A DNA stretch of 64,000 nucleotides from an uncultured Duodenibacillus sp. (GTDB taxonomy: Bacteria > Pseudomonadota > Gammaproteobacteria > Burkholderiales > Burkholderiaceae_F): contig CALXQS010000002.1 of NCBI GenBank assembly GCA_944390715.1, positions 62,001 through 126,000 on the forward strand, in the 5' to 3' direction. Shown one piece after another: positions 43,534 through 51,860 of this stretch (the stretch's first letter is position 1; each line of letters begins with the position of its first letter). The notes beneath the pieces were generated by a model. That model did not search any database, had not been told where the DNA came from, and saw only the letters and a program-made list of their open reading frames with translations. The translations under genes were made by a program, and so were the position numbers.

Positions 43534-43974
43534 ATGACAATGCTTCCGCGTTTGTTTGATGATGATGTATTTACAGTTTGGGATCCGTTTGCTCAGATGC
43601 AGCAGCGCCATGATCCGCTCTTTGGAAAGCATGCTGACCGCATCATGAAGACGGATATTCATGAAACGGACAAAGCCTACAAGTTCCTCATCGATCTTCC
43701 TGGCTTTAAGAAAGAGGATGTGACGGCTGAGCTCAAGGATGGTTATCTGACGATTACCGCACAGAAAAATCACGAGGACGAACAAAAGAACGAAGAAGGA
43801 AAGCTTCTGCGCCGTGAACGTTATACAGGCAGCTGCCAGCGCAGCTTCTACGTGGGCGAAGCGGTTCGTGAAGATGACTGCAAGGCGAGCTTTGCCGACG
43901 GCATTTTGACAGTTGAAGTTCCCAAGGCTTCAGCTGTTGAGCGTGAAGAGCGCAAGATGATTACGATTGCCTAA
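43534..43974 (+). CDS. Hsp20 / alpha-crystallin family small heat-shock protein
   Basis: ATP-independent chaperone that holds unfolding proteins. The ATG at 43534 is chosen (GGAG 7 bp upstream; protein starts MTMLPRLFDDDVF); longer upstream frames from 43453 lack a good ribosome-binding site. It has 146 residues: a short N-terminal arm, then the alpha-crystallin domain (KTDIHETDKAYKFLIDLPGF, KDGYLTITAQK, GILTVEVPKA). The phrases GKHADRIMKTDI and RRERYTGSCQRSFYVGE strongly recall small heat-shock proteins of gut Firmicutes, so transfer is possible. The leader has a CCCCATAT box (43396-43403) like a sigma-32 -10 element, but the -35-like CTTGAT is 24 bp away, too far. Confidence 0.9.
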   Translation: MTMLPRLFDDDVFTVWDPFAQMQQRHDPLFGKHADRIMKTDIHETDKAYKFLIDLPGFKKEDVTAELKDGYLTITAQKNHEDEQKNEEGKLLRRERYTGSCQRSFYVGEAVREDDCKASFADGILTVEVPKASAVEREERKMITIA

Positions 43975-44013
43975 GGGTGATCGCAGCAGCCTGACGCTGC
44001 AGGGCTGCAGAAG

Positions 44014-44052
44014 AAAAAAACCGCAATCTCGTCGAGAGGCTGCGGTTTTTTT
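44014..44052. terminator. Bidirectional terminator between hsp20 and trmB
   Basis: AAAAAAACCGCA / TGCGGTTTTTTT (44014-44025 and 44041-44052) with a 15-nt loop. It serves both convergent genes. Confidence 0.88.
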
Positions 44053-44056
44053 CGCA

Positions 44057-44782
44057 TCAGATTCTGGTGTAAACCAAGTCCCATACGCCATGGCCGAGAC
44101 GTTCTCCTCGGGCCTGGAATTTTGTGCAGGGACGCTCGCACAGGGGGTTTGCCATCACGGGAGAAAATCCTGTGCCGTGAAGATTTTTCAAAAGAGGCTC
44201 GGCTTGCAGGACTTCGAGCATTTGTTCAGCGTAGTTTTCCCAGTCTGTTGCGCAGTGCAGGTATCCGCTTGGTGCGATGCGTGCGGCAAGCAGACTGACA
44301 AAATCCGGGCGAATGAGGCGTCTTTTATGGTGGCGAGCCTTTCTCCAGGGATCAGGGAAGTAGATGTGTACGCCGGCAAGCGAATTCTCGGCGATCATGT
44401 CGCGCACGACTTCAATGGCGTCGTGCCGGCAGATGCGGATGTTCTGCAATCCTTTTTCCTCGATGAGCTTGCTTAAGGCTCCTATGCCGGCGGCAAAGAC
44501 CTCGCATCCAAGAAAGTTGATTTCAGGGTGCGCTTGCGCGATTGCCGCTGTGGTTTCACCCATGCCGCATCCAATTTCAAGCACAAGCGGCGCTTTGCGG
44601 CCGAAAAGCTGCTCGGCGTCCAAAAGTTTGTCGTGAGCGTAGACAAGCTCGTAGCAAGGGAAGATTTCTTCGAGTGCGCGCTGCTGGGCTTGTGAAATGT
44701 GGCCGCGGCGCAGAACATAGCTGCGGATATGACGTTTTTTGAGTTCTTCGAGTTGTTCAGCAGTGAGGTCGGAGGCGGACAT
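44057..44782 (-). CDS. trmB: TrmB, tRNA (guanine-46-N7)-methyltransferase
   Basis: Methylates G46 in the variable loop of tRNAs. The 241 residues hold the SAM-binding motif [16 protein letters not shown], the family block [21 protein letters not shown], and the C-terminal Thr-x-Phe-x-x-(Arg/Lys)-Gly-Glu-like [20 protein letters not shown]. The length is typical. It lies upstream of the terminator shared with hsp20 and downstream of a tRNA-Gly gene on the same strand. Confidence 0.95.
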   Translation of the reverse strand: MSASDLTAEQLEELKKRHIRSYVLRRGHISQAQQRALEEIFPCYELVYAHDKLLDAEQLFGRKAPLVLEIGCGMGETTAAIAQAHPEINFLGCEVFAAGIGALSKLIEEKGLQNIRICRHDAIEVVRDMIAENSLAGVHIYFPDPWRKARHHKRRLIRPDFVSLLAARIAPSGYLHCATDWENYAEQMLEVLQAEPLLKNLHGTGFSPVMANPLCERPCTKFQARGERLGHGVWDLVYTRI

Positions 44783-44846
44783 GGCGCAGGACTTTCTTCA
44801 ATATGCAAAACGGACCGCCATCCGGGCGATCCGTTTTGTCAGAGAC

Positions 44847-44920
44847 TGGAGCGGGCGAAGGGAATCGAACCCTCGTATAAAGCTTGGGAAGCTTTCGTTC
44901 TGCCATTGAACTACGCCCGC
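44847..44920 (-). tRNA. tRNA-Gly (CCC), CCA encoded
   Basis: Minus-strand cloverleaf: acceptor GCGGGCG/CGCCCGC, anticodon stem AAAGC/GCTTT with loop TTCCCAA (anticodon CCC), T arm GGTTCGATTCC, discriminator T and CCA at 44847-44849. It lies between the EFR1 ferredoxin gene and trmB. Confidence 0.95.
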
Positions 44921-44976
44921 AAGAGAGCGGCAATTATAGCCGCTTCGCTTTGCCTTTGCAGAAACAGCGGTTGTGC

Positions 44977-45738
44977 TTAAAGAAAAGTTTCGTTTTCTCT
45001 CGTAATGGGAATGAGTGCTGAGAGCTTTGCCGTAAGGAATTCCTGAGCTTTGACGGGAAGCGAACGGGCTTCCTCGGGGCAGCCTTGTACGCAGCGCATG
45101 CAGTCGATGCAAAGAGAAATGTTCGTCTCCTGAGGATTTTTCGGATTGATGGCTCCAGTCGGGCAGCTTCTTGCACACAGTCCGCATTGTTGGCAGAGTT
45201 CTGCGTCGACCACAGGGGTAAAGGCTGTCGGAGCTTTGTCTCGATAGGGACGGTTGCCCGGCACTTGTACGGGAGCAAAGCTGCCTGAGGCAATTTTGCG
45301 TGCAGCGCTTTCGCCGAAGGACTTCATCAGAGCAAAGTCGTTCATATCAGGGCGCCCCTTTGCCACAGCAGGGACAAAGACGTGTCGAGCGATGAGCGCG
45401 GCGCCTGCCGCAACAACTGCTCCGGCTTTCGTTAAGAGATCGCTCAGCTCAAGCAAGGCATCCTCATAGGCGCGGTTGCCGTAGACAACCATGGCAACGG
45501 CGGATGCACCTGAAAGAGAGGCGCGTTCGATCTTTTGAGCCAAAGGCGCAGGAATGCGTCCGCCGTAAACAGGAGCGGAAATGATAAGCACGTCGCCTGT
45601 GCTGACTTGGGGAAGTTCCTGCGTGCGGTTGGTGAGATTGATCTCTTCGTAGTCCTCCCCGGCAAAGCCGTCGGCTACGGCTTTGGCGCACGAACGACAG
45701 CTGCCGCAGGAGCTGAAGTACAGGCAATAAACAGTCAT
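44977..45738 (-). CDS. EFR1-type flavodoxin-ferredoxin protein
   Basis: Redox protein of 253 residues. An N-terminal flavodoxin-like domain (about residues 1-170, starting MTVYCLYFSSCGSCRSC; FMN loop SAPVYGGRIPAPL) is followed by two 4Fe-4S motifs in the C-terminus, CQQCGLCARSCP and CIDCMRCVQGCP. Both have the full CxxCxxCxxxCP spacing. This layout is that of EFR1-family ferrodoxins, thought to move electrons between ferredoxin and flavin partners. The usual family N-terminus has a Thr/Gly loop where this protein has CGSCRSCAK, giving extra cysteines. The partner is unknown. Confidence 0.85.
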   Translation of the reverse strand: MTVYCLYFSSCGSCRSCAKAVADGFAGEDYEEINLTNRTQELPQVSTGDVLIISAPVYGGRIPAPLAQKIERASLSGASAVAMVVYGNRAYEDALLELSDLLTKAGAVVAAGAALIARHVFVPAVAKGRPDMNDFALMKSFGESAARKIASGSFAPVQVPGNRPYRDKAPTAFTPVVDAELCQQCGLCARSCPTGAINPKNPQETNISLCIDCMRCVQGCPEEARSLPVKAQEFLTAKLSALIPITRENETFL

Positions 45739-45837
45739 TGGACAAAGATTCCAGATAAAGGGGCAAGCAAACTCCCGCCGCTGCTGGCATGGGCAAACGG
45801 CGAAGAGGATCAGATTTCTGTCTGCGTTCCTAGAGGA

Positions 45838-46206
45838 CTACGGAACGTTGAAGGTGTAATAGTGGCAGTTGCCGCAATAGTTTTCGCCCTTCTTGTGGCC
45901 TTTGTGGCAGGTCGAGCAGGGAAGATTGCCGTCATGCTGGCTGTGCGGATTCATCTCCTCAGGATCTTTGGGCTGAGTTTTGGCGGCAACAGCATCGTAC
46001 CAGCCGTGGCACTGCACGCAGGCTTCATGGCGATCTTTGTCGATCTTAAGCGTGCCCTTGGCGGCGTCGGTGTGGCAGGCATCGCATTTGACGCCGTAGC
46101 CTGCATGTCGGTCGGCGAGGAACTTTGTCGTTTGTGCCTGTGCTGAGCACACCCCCAGGGCGAGCACAACACCAAGGACGCTGGCAAGAATTTTCTTCGG
46201 GGTCAT
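45838..46206 (-). CDS. Periplasmic tetraheme c-type cytochrome
   Basis: Small exported cytochrome of 122 residues. It has a Sec signal peptide (MTPKKILASVLGVVLALGVCSAQA) and four CxxCH haem motifs: CDACH (41-45), CVQCH (63-67), CSTCH (97-101) and CGNCH (111-115). It resembles the tetrahaem N-terminal module of Shewanella-type flavocytochrome c, here encoded as a separate protein. It should pass electrons from the membrane quinol side to the flavoprotein encoded just upstream on the same strand (46338-48041). Haem attachment would need the Ccm or Ccs system; the CcsA-like gene at 54404 may be relevant. Confidence 0.92.
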   Translation of the reverse strand: MTPKKILASVLGVVLALGVCSAQAQTTKFLADRHAGYGVKCDACHTDAAKGTLKIDKDRHEACVQCHGWYDAVAAKTQPKDPEEMNPHSQHDGNLPCSTCHKGHKKGENYCGNCHYYTFNVP

Positions 46207-46284
46207 TTTTTTGTTTTCTATGAGGGGTGAATGGTGAAAACAAAGTAAGACCAGAACAAGCCCCGAGAGGCTTGTCTGGCCTGC

Positions 46285-46311
46285 GGACGGTCTCTTCAGA
46301 CGAGACCGTCC
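46285..46311 (-). other. Hairpin between flavoprotein and cytochrome genes
   Basis: Perfect 10-bp stem GGACGGTCTC / GAGACCGTCC with a 7-nt loop and no following T-tract on the minus strand. It lies in the 131 bp gap between the two co-directional genes and may adjust the ratio of the two products. Confidence 0.6.
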
Positions 46312-46337
46312 GTCATGCGCTTGGCTTCAAGGCGCAA

Positions 46338-48041
46338 TTATGCGCGGTTGGGAAGCTTGGCAACGATCTTGCCGCAGACTTGGCCGAAGACCAAGCATTC
46401 GGTCAGGTTGCCGCCGCCCTGATAGACGAACTTCAGAGCAGAAGCGATTTCGCCAACAGCGTACAGACCCTTGATGGGCTTGAGGTTCCAGTCCAGAACT
46501 TCGCGCTTGGCATTGCAGGCAAGGCCGCCCTTGGTGTTGGGGCCGCCGGCAACGAGCGGAGCAGCGTAGAACGGGCCTTCGCTCACAGGCTGCAGAGTGG
46601 ACTTCAGACGACCGAATTCTTCGTCCTTGCCCTTGGCGCAAGCCTCGTTGTACTTCTTGACGGTCTCTGCCAGAACCTTGCTGTCCATGCGGCCGGAGTT
46701 GTCCTTGGTGGCAGCAATCTTCTTGGCGAGCTCTTCAATCGTATCGGCCTTCAGAATCCAGCCCTTCTTGACGGCGTCGCTGTTGTCAGCCTTGCCGTAG
46801 TCGACAAAGCCATAGCCGGGCGTCGAAATGCCGAGACCAACGAGCGGCTTCGTGGTGCGAAGCTTTTCATCAAAGATGAACCAGCTCGGAGAATTCGGGT
46901 AGTCGAGGGTATCAATATTGAACTTCACTGCTTCTTTGTAGAAGAAGTAGCGGCTCGGATCCTTGGTGACCTTGTGCTCGGCTGCATAGCGCTTGCCGAA
47001 GTTGTTGACGACGATGGCGTGGCCGGAGCCGACAGCCGGAGTGATCATGCCCAGACGCATGCCGTTGTGGCGTACAGGAGCGGGCATGATGATGCGCGAG
47101 GCGGCCTTGCCGGCCTTCATGATGCCTGCGCCAACCTTCTGGCCCATGACAATGCCGTCGCCTTCGTTGTAGATCGTGCCGTAGAAGGCCCAGCCTTCAA
47201 CGCCCGGGCCTTCCAGGAAGGCCTGACGCATGGGCTTGTGGTATTCATAGCCGCCCGAGCAGAGCACAACGGCCTTTCTTGCCTTAAAGGCGACCTTCTT
47301 GCCCTTTTGCTCAGCCACAACGCCGATCACTTCGCCGTCGTCGTTGGTGACGAGCTCAAGACCGCGGGTCTCATAGATGACCTTGATCTTCTTGGCGCGC
47401 GTCTTGACGCCGTTGGCCAGGCACTGCCAGAAGGCTTCGCCGGAGATGGCCTGTTCCTTGGGCTTGCCGTAGCACGGTTCATTGAATCCCGGCGGAATGC
47501 GGTCCGGATAGGAGGAACGATAGACCTGATAGCCGCAGTCCTTGGCGCCCGGGAACTTGGGGAAGGCTGCGCCCTTGAAGCCCGGCGTTGCGAATGCCTG
47601 GAACTTCGGGTCGAGACTCTTCATCCAGTCAAGCAGACCCGGCGTGTAGTCGGCCCAAGCCTGAGCCAGGCCATCGGACACTTCAGGCTGTTCGCCTTCG
47701 AGCTTGCCGGGAATGTTTTCGCCGGAGAACATGGCCTTGGCATATTCCTTGAGAGCCTTCTTGTTGCCCTTCTTGTCCGGGCAATGGAAAATGCCGCCCG
47801 ACATGCGGGTGTTCGAGCGCAGAGTGGCCTCAGGCTGGCGTTCAATAACGATGACGCTTGCTCCGTTGTCGGCGGCCGTGATGGCCGTAGCGGCGCCGGC
47901 GCCGCCGAAGCCGACGACGACGACGTCAGCTGTCTGGTCAAACTTAGGAGCCGCGGCTGCTGAAGCAAGAGGTGCTGCAGCGGCAGCAACGCCGCCAGCG
48001 GCAACGGTCTTGAGCAGATTGCGACGGGAAAGTTCGGTCAT
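46338..48041 (-). CDS. Tat-exported FAD-dependent reductase, flavocytochrome-c type
   Basis: Periplasmic flavoprotein of 567 residues with a Tat signal (LSRRNLLKTVAAGGVAAAAAP), an FAD-binding VVVGFGGAGAATAIT motif (about residues 41-55), and the C-terminal FAD block GLYAVGEIASALKFVYQGGGNL. The family includes fumarate, urocanate and related reductases, whose electrons come from a c-type cytochrome; the tetrahaem gene follows directly. In fumarate reductases the substrate-binding pattern is HTMGG-like. Here it reads GGPNTKGG (499-506), with Asn in place of His, so fumarate is not the likely acceptor. The true substrate is unknown. Confidence 0.88.
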   Translation of the reverse strand: MTELSRRNLLKTVAAGGVAAAAAPLASAAAAPKFDQTADVVVVGFGGAGAATAITAADNGASVIVIERQPEATLRSNTRMSGGIFHCPDKKGNKKALKEYAKAMFSGENIPGKLEGEQPEVSDGLAQAWADYTPGLLDWMKSLDPKFQAFATPGFKGAAFPKFPGAKDCGYQVYRSSYPDRIPPGFNEPCYGKPKEQAISGEAFWQCLANGVKTRAKKIKVIYETRGLELVTNDDGEVIGVVAEQKGKKVAFKARKAVVLCSGGYEYHKPMRQAFLEGPGVEGWAFYGTIYNEGDGIVMGQKVGAGIMKAGKAASRIIMPAPVRHNGMRLGMITPAVGSGHAIVVNNFGKRYAAEHKVTKDPSRYFFYKEAVKFNIDTLDYPNSPSWFIFDEKLRTTKPLVGLGISTPGYGFVDYGKADNSDAVKKGWILKADTIEELAKKIAATKDNSGRMDSKVLAETVKKYNEACAKGKDEEFGRLKSTLQPVSEGPFYAAPLVAGGPNTKGGLACNAKREVLDWNLKPIKGLYAVGEIASALKFVYQGGGNLTECLVFGQVCGKIVAKLPNRA

Positions 48042-48245
48042 AGTTTTCTCTCCTCAAATGTGATGCATAGTCGCTTTCTTATTCAATCCTTAAGGAAAAC
48101 GATTAAGGGTATTCTAGAAAGAGTTTGCGAAGACCGAACCAAAAAGAATTAAGGAATAGCCCTGACGGATTAGAGTAATTTTCAGTGGGTGAAAATCCGT
48201 CGGAAAATCATTTGCAGGTCAAACGGCAATATGCTGCGCTGCATT

Positions 48246-48458
48246 TTAGGCGAGCTTGTTTGGTGCGCGTTTTTTGTTTTTGGTTGGAGCGCGGCGCTTG
48301 GCTTTGCCGGAATTGACGATGCGCAGATATTCGTCATATGCAAGCAGTACGAAAGCTGCGCTTCCTCGATTCGTGATGACCACTGGACCGGAGGCGGCAG
48401 CCCTTTTCGCTCGGCAGACGTTGCGATTGAATTCACAATTGGTGATGGTTGTAGTCAT
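48246..48458 (-). CDS. Phd/YefM-family antitoxin, apparently orphan
   Basis: A 70-residue protein from the ATG at 48458 (longer upstream frame rejected). MTTTITNCEFNRNVCRAKRAA and GPVVITNRGSAAFVLLAYDEYLRI match the N-terminal DNA-binding part of Phd/YefM type II antitoxins, which repress their own promoter and neutralise a partner toxin. The tail is unusually basic (KAKRRAPTKNKKRAPNK) instead of the normal toxin-binding segment. No toxin gene (PIN/VapC, RelE or Doc) follows on this strand before the flavoprotein gene, so it appears to be an orphan or a remnant. Confidence 0.75.
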   Translation of the reverse strand: MTTTITNCEFNRNVCRAKRAAASGPVVITNRGSAAFVLLAYDEYLRIVNSGKAKRRAPTKNKKRAPNKLA

Positions 48459-48629
48459 GAAAAGGCGCATCCAGTGTTGATTGTGTCCTTGTAGCAACAT
48501 AAAACATAGCATATTCTGAAGGTTTCAGCCACATTTCATGAGATGGCTTAGATGCCGTTAAAGCCAGTAATTTCAATATCTGATACGACTTTCGGCAATA
48601 AAGGTAGTGTCATAAGCGCGCAACCGCAG

Positions 48630-48641
48630 GGGGGGGGGGGG
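48630..48641 (+). repeat. Homopolymer tract of 12 G
   Basis: Twelve consecutive G. Tracts of this length are prone to slippage. It is about 170 bp upstream of the antitoxin start and inside no recognised gene. Confidence 0.9.
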
Positions 48642-48755
48642 ATTGGTTTTCAGAAGGCAGGACGAGCTGCAGAGGTGTTTAAACTTCCTTTTTTTAAAAT
48701 CAGGCGCAGCTGGTCTCCTGGCTTGTCATGGGAGGACGGCGATCGGACGGACGGC

Positions 48756-48795
48756 ATAAAAAAGACCTTGCAGAGAAAAAATCTTTGCAAGGTCT
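48756..48795 (-). terminator. Terminator of the metNI operon
   Basis: Minus-strand stem AGACCTTGCA / TGCAAGGTCT around a 13-nt loop, followed by TTTTTTATG, 23 bp after metI. Confidence 0.88.
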
Positions 48796-48818
48796 GAGAG
48801 GCTCTTGTAATCGTCTGC

Positions 48819-49472
48819 TTACTTGTGGCTGAGTTTTCTAACCAACCAGTCGCCAAGACTTTGCATGGCCTGTACGAAAACAATGAGAATGACCACGACG
48901 GCAAGCATCACGTCGGGCATAAAGCGCTGATAGCCGTAGCGGATGCCCATATCGCCCAGACCGCCTCCGCCGATGGCGCCAGCCATGGCAGAGTAGCCCA
49001 CGAGACTCACCAGGCTGATGGTAAGTCCAGCGACAATGCCGGGGCGAGCTTCGGGCAGGAGCACTTTGGAGACAATCTGCAGATTGGTGGCTCCCATGGC
49101 TTGCGCTGCTTCTACCAAGCCTTTGTCGACTTCGCGCAGACTGGTCTCAACAAGTCGTGCAATAAAGGGCGCCACGGAGATCGTCAGCGGAACGACGGCG
49201 GCAGCCGTGCCGATTGATGTGCCGGCGATGACTCGCGTCAGAGGAATGATGGCCACAAGCAAAATGATGAATGGCGTTGATCGAACAGCGTTGATGATCC
49301 AGCCCAGAATTTTGTTGAAAAGCGGCATGGGGTGTACGCCGCCCTGATCGGTGACGTGCAGCAGAATGCCCAATGGAATGCCGAAGGCGGCTCCGATGGC
49401 GCCCGAAAGCCCGACCATGATGACCGTTTCAACAAACGAGTCCCAAAGCATGCGAATGAGTTCAGAGGACAT
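48819..49472 (-). CDS. metI: MetI, methionine ABC transporter permease
   Basis: Permease of the MetNIQ D/L-methionine importer, inner membrane. The 217 residues have five predicted membrane helices, the ABC-permease EAA motif region ([32 protein letters not shown]) and [26 protein letters not shown]. It overlaps metN by 11 bp. The substrate-binding lipoprotein gene metQ, normally next in the operon, is not here: a terminator follows directly. Confidence 0.95.
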   Translation of the reverse strand: MSSELIRMLWDSFVETVIMVGLSGAIGAAFGIPLGILLHVTDQGGVHPMPLFNKILGWIINAVRSTPFIILLVAIIPLTRVIAGTSIGTAAAVVPLTISVAPFIARLVETSLREVDKGLVEAAQAMGATNLQIVSKVLLPEARPGIVAGLTISLVSLVGYSAMAGAIGGGGLGDMGIRYGYQRFMPDVMLAVVVILIVFVQAMQSLGDWLVRKLSHK

Positions 49473-50514
49473 TGGACGTGATCTCCTCGACCGTGACGTT
49501 GTGACGGCGCAGGTAATCCATCAGGCTCAGGAAGACATCGTTTGAACAGGTCGTCAGCACAGTCAAAGTGCCGAAGCTCTTGCCCTGGACTTCATCGATC
49601 TGGCCGAGCAGGATGTTGAAGTTGATGTTGTAAATGCGGCTGGCCTCGGAAATGATCGGCCGGGTAACTTCCTGCCCGACAAAGGTCAGGCGCAGGATGT
49701 GCGAAGGCTCGCGAACGTCAAGTTCAGCGACTTGCTGCCGGACGCGCTCGATCATGGAGGCAGGAAGCTGCTGGGCCATAATGTTTCCGATAAGCGCCTG
49801 CGTGGTTTCGCTCTTGGGACGACGAAAGACGTCGATGACGGAGCCTTCTTCGACGACGACGCCTTTGTTCATGACGGCGACGCGGTCGCAGATTTGTTTG
49901 ACCACGTCCATCTGATGAGTGATCATCACGATGGTGAGCTTCAGCTCACGGTTGATGCGCTTGAGCAGGTCGAGCGTGGCAACAGTTGTCTCTGGATCGA
50001 GCGCACTTGTGGCTTCATCGCTCAAGAGCACTTCAGGGTCGTTGGCGAGCGCTCTGGCGATGCCTACGCGCTGTTTTTGCCCGCCGGAGAGCTGTGCAGG
50101 ATACTTGTTGCGGTGTTCGGTGAGGCCTACAAGCTCAAGAAGGGGGTCGATCTTTGCTTTGATTGCTGTTTTGTCCAAGCCGATGAGCTCAAGCGGGAAA
50201 GCTGCATTTTCAAAAACAGTGCGCGAAGAAAGCAAATTGAAATGCTGAAAAATCATGCCGATCTTGCGGCGTGCAGCACGCAGTTCGGCCTCGCTCATCG
50301 TGTTGAGACACTTGCCGTCGATGACGACCGTGCCTTCGGTGGGACGATTCAAAAAGTTGATGCAGCGCACAAGCGTAGACTTGCCCGCACCGGAGCGGCC
50401 GATGATGCCGAAGATTTCGCCTGCTTCAATAGAAAGCGAAACATCGTTGAGAGCGTAAAAAACGCCCCCTTCGGGGGTGGGATAGCGCTGCGTGATGTGC
50501 TGAAGTTCAATCAT
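49462..50514 (-). CDS. metN: MetN, methionine ABC transporter ATPase
   Basis: Cytoplasmic ATPase of the MetNI importer, 350 residues. Walker A is GRSGAGKST, the ABC signature [15 protein letters not shown], and Walker [15 protein letters not shown]. After residue about 250 comes the C-terminal NIL (C2) regulatory domain that binds methionine and inhibits transport in the known structure. Its stop overlaps metI. No S-box or other riboswitch was recognised in the short leader. Confidence 0.96.
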   Translation of the reverse strand: MIELQHITQRYPTPEGGVFYALNDVSLSIEAGEIFGIIGRSGAGKSTLVRCINFLNRPTEGTVVIDGKCLNTMSEAELRAARRKIGMIFQHFNLLSSRTVFENAAFPLELIGLDKTAIKAKIDPLLELVGLTEHRNKYPAQLSGGQKQRVGIARALANDPEVLLSDEATSALDPETTVATLDLLKRINRELKLTIVMITHQMDVVKQICDRVAVMNKGVVVEEGSVIDVFRRPKSETTQALIGNIMAQQLPASMIERVRQQVAELDVREPSHILRLTFVGQEVTRPIISEASRIYNINFNILLGQIDEVQGKSFGTLTVLTTCSNDVFLSLMDYLRRHNVTVEEITSNVL

Positions 50515-50657
50515 GAGAAGGGATCTCGCGGTTGCTTATAGGCGCACTTGCGAAAAATTCGCGCGCAGGGCCTCAAGTGTAAAGACATTTGCTTCAAATT
50601 GAGGCGCATCGTTTTGAGGTATTACCGCCGAAAGGTGTGCGGCAAAACTCCGTCAGG

Positions 50658-51389
50658 TTAGGAATTGTCTGCGGACGCAGGGTCAGAAGCGGCAAGAGCC
50701 TTGGTCCAAAGAACGCCGTTTTTGCTCTTCTTGGCCATCATTTCCAAAAATTTAAGGTGTACCTCAAGTTCTTCGGGAGGAACCGTTGCTTTGACGAAAA
50801 GCTCGGGTGCCGGCACTTTTTCTATCTCATCGCCCAGATCATAAATGTCGCCAAGAAGCGAGCCCTGCTTGCGCGTCATGTCCAGATAGACTTCTGCAAG
50901 AAGCCGTGCGTCAAGAAGCGCTCCGTGCAGCACGCGGGCGCTGCGGTCAATTTCAAAGCGCGAGCACAAGGCGTCCAGAGAATTTCTCAGGCCCGGGAAC
51001 ATCTGGCGCGCCAGTTCAAATGTATCGGTAATCTGCGGACAGTAGTCAGTAAGGCGTCCAAGCTTGAGCCGACCCAATTCCATATTGAGAAAGCCCACGT
51101 CAAACGGAGCGTTGTGAATGAGCAGTTCGGCGCCTTTGACAAATTCGATGAACTCCTGCGCTACATCGGCAAAAAGCGGCTTGTCGGAAAGAAATTCCGT
51201 TGTCAGGCCATGCACCTTGACGACTTCTTCGGGAACCTCGCGTTCTGGGTTGAGATAAATGTGGTAGTGATGGCAGGGGGCGTCCGAGAGTGTGCGGCCA
51301 ACGATTTCCACACATCCGATTTCAACAATGCGGTCGCCCGTTTCAGGGTTGACTCCAGTGGTTTCCGTATCAAGACAGATTTGACGCAT
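50658..51389 (-). CDS. dnaQ: DnaQ, DNA polymerase III epsilon subunit
   Basis: 3'-5' proofreading exonuclease of the replicase. The 243 residues show ExoI (CLDTETTGVNPETGDRIVEIG), ExoII (LLIHNAPFDVGFLNMEL) and ExoIII-epsilon (HGALLDARLLAEVYLDM). The C-terminal segment that binds the alpha subunit is present. It lies 9 bp after rnhA, the usual rnhA-dnaQ linkage of proteobacteria. Confidence 0.96.
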   Translation of the reverse strand: MRQICLDTETTGVNPETGDRIVEIGCVEIVGRTLSDAPCHHYHIYLNPEREVPEEVVKVHGLTTEFLSDKPLFADVAQEFIEFVKGAELLIHNAPFDVGFLNMELGRLKLGRLTDYCPQITDTFELARQMFPGLRNSLDALCSRFEIDRSARVLHGALLDARLLAEVYLDMTRKQGSLLGDIYDLGDEIEKVPAPELFVKATVPPEELEVHLKFLEMMAKKSKNGVLWTKALAASDPASADNS

Positions 51390-51398
51390 GGCGAATCC

Positions 51399-51860
51399 TT
51401 AGCTTTCGGCGCTGCCCTGCAGCGCCTTGACGACGCCCATGTTGGCGAGCTCATCGGCTCTTTCGTTGCCGGGATCGCCGGCGTGGCCTTTGACCCAGCG
51501 CCATTCGATGGCGTGCATCCCTGCAAGCCGATCGAGTTCCTGCCAGAGCTCGGCGTTTTTGACGGGTTTTTTTGCTGCCGTAAGCCAGCCGTGTTTTTTC
51601 CAGTTGTGAATCCAGCTGGTGATGCCGTCCTTGACGTAGCTGCTGTCAAGATGCAGCACGATCTGACAAGGACGACGGATGGCTTTTAGGGCTTCAATGA
51701 CGGCAGTGAGCTCCATCTGGTTGTTGGTCGTCATAACGGAGCCGCCGCACATTTCTTTTGTACGCTCGCCCCAGCGCATCAATACGCCCCAGCCGCCGGG
51801 ACCTGGATTTTTCTTGCATGCGCCGTCGGTCCAGATATTGAGTTTGAGTTCAGTGGTCAT
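51399..51860 (-). CDS. rnhA: RnhA, ribonuclease HI
   Basis: Removes RNA from RNA-DNA hybrids. It is 153 residues from the ATG at 51860, which overlaps the upstream methyltransferase stop (ATGA); the longer frame upstream is not needed. The catalytic acids are in [16 protein letters not shown] (Asp), [13 protein letters not shown] (Glu), [12 protein letters not shown] (Asp) and [14 protein letters not shown] (His, Asp). Normal length. Confidence 0.96.
   Translation of the reverse strand: MTTELKLNIWTDGACKKNPGPGGWGVLMRWGERTKEMCGGSVMTTNNQMELTAVIEALKAIRRPCQIVLHLDSSYVKDGITSWIHNWKKHGWLTAAKKPVKNAELWQELDRLAGMHAIEWRWVKGHAGDPGNERADELANMGVVKALQGSAES

Larger units (their letters stand above)
48459..48818. 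other. Gene-free stretch with poly-G tract and terminator
   Basis: About 360 bp between the antitoxin start and metI. It contains a G12 tract (48630-48641) and the metI terminator (48756-48795); I see no convincing gene. Short frames across the tract (for example plus-strand 48552-48797) show no recognisable protein. Confidence 0.6.

Noticed and set aside
48712..48724. Minus-strand AAGCCAGGAGACC looks like the 3' signature of a cobalamin riboswitch.
   Set aside because: The upstream B12-riboswitch core (GGTGAAA-type and B12 box) is absent; the metNI terminator occupies that space, and the downstream gene is an antitoxin with no link to cobalamin.
48552..48797. Plus-strand frame across the G12 tract as a phase-variable gene.
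   Set aside because: The translation shows no domain, hydrophobic pattern or ribosome-binding site, and it runs through the metNI terminator.
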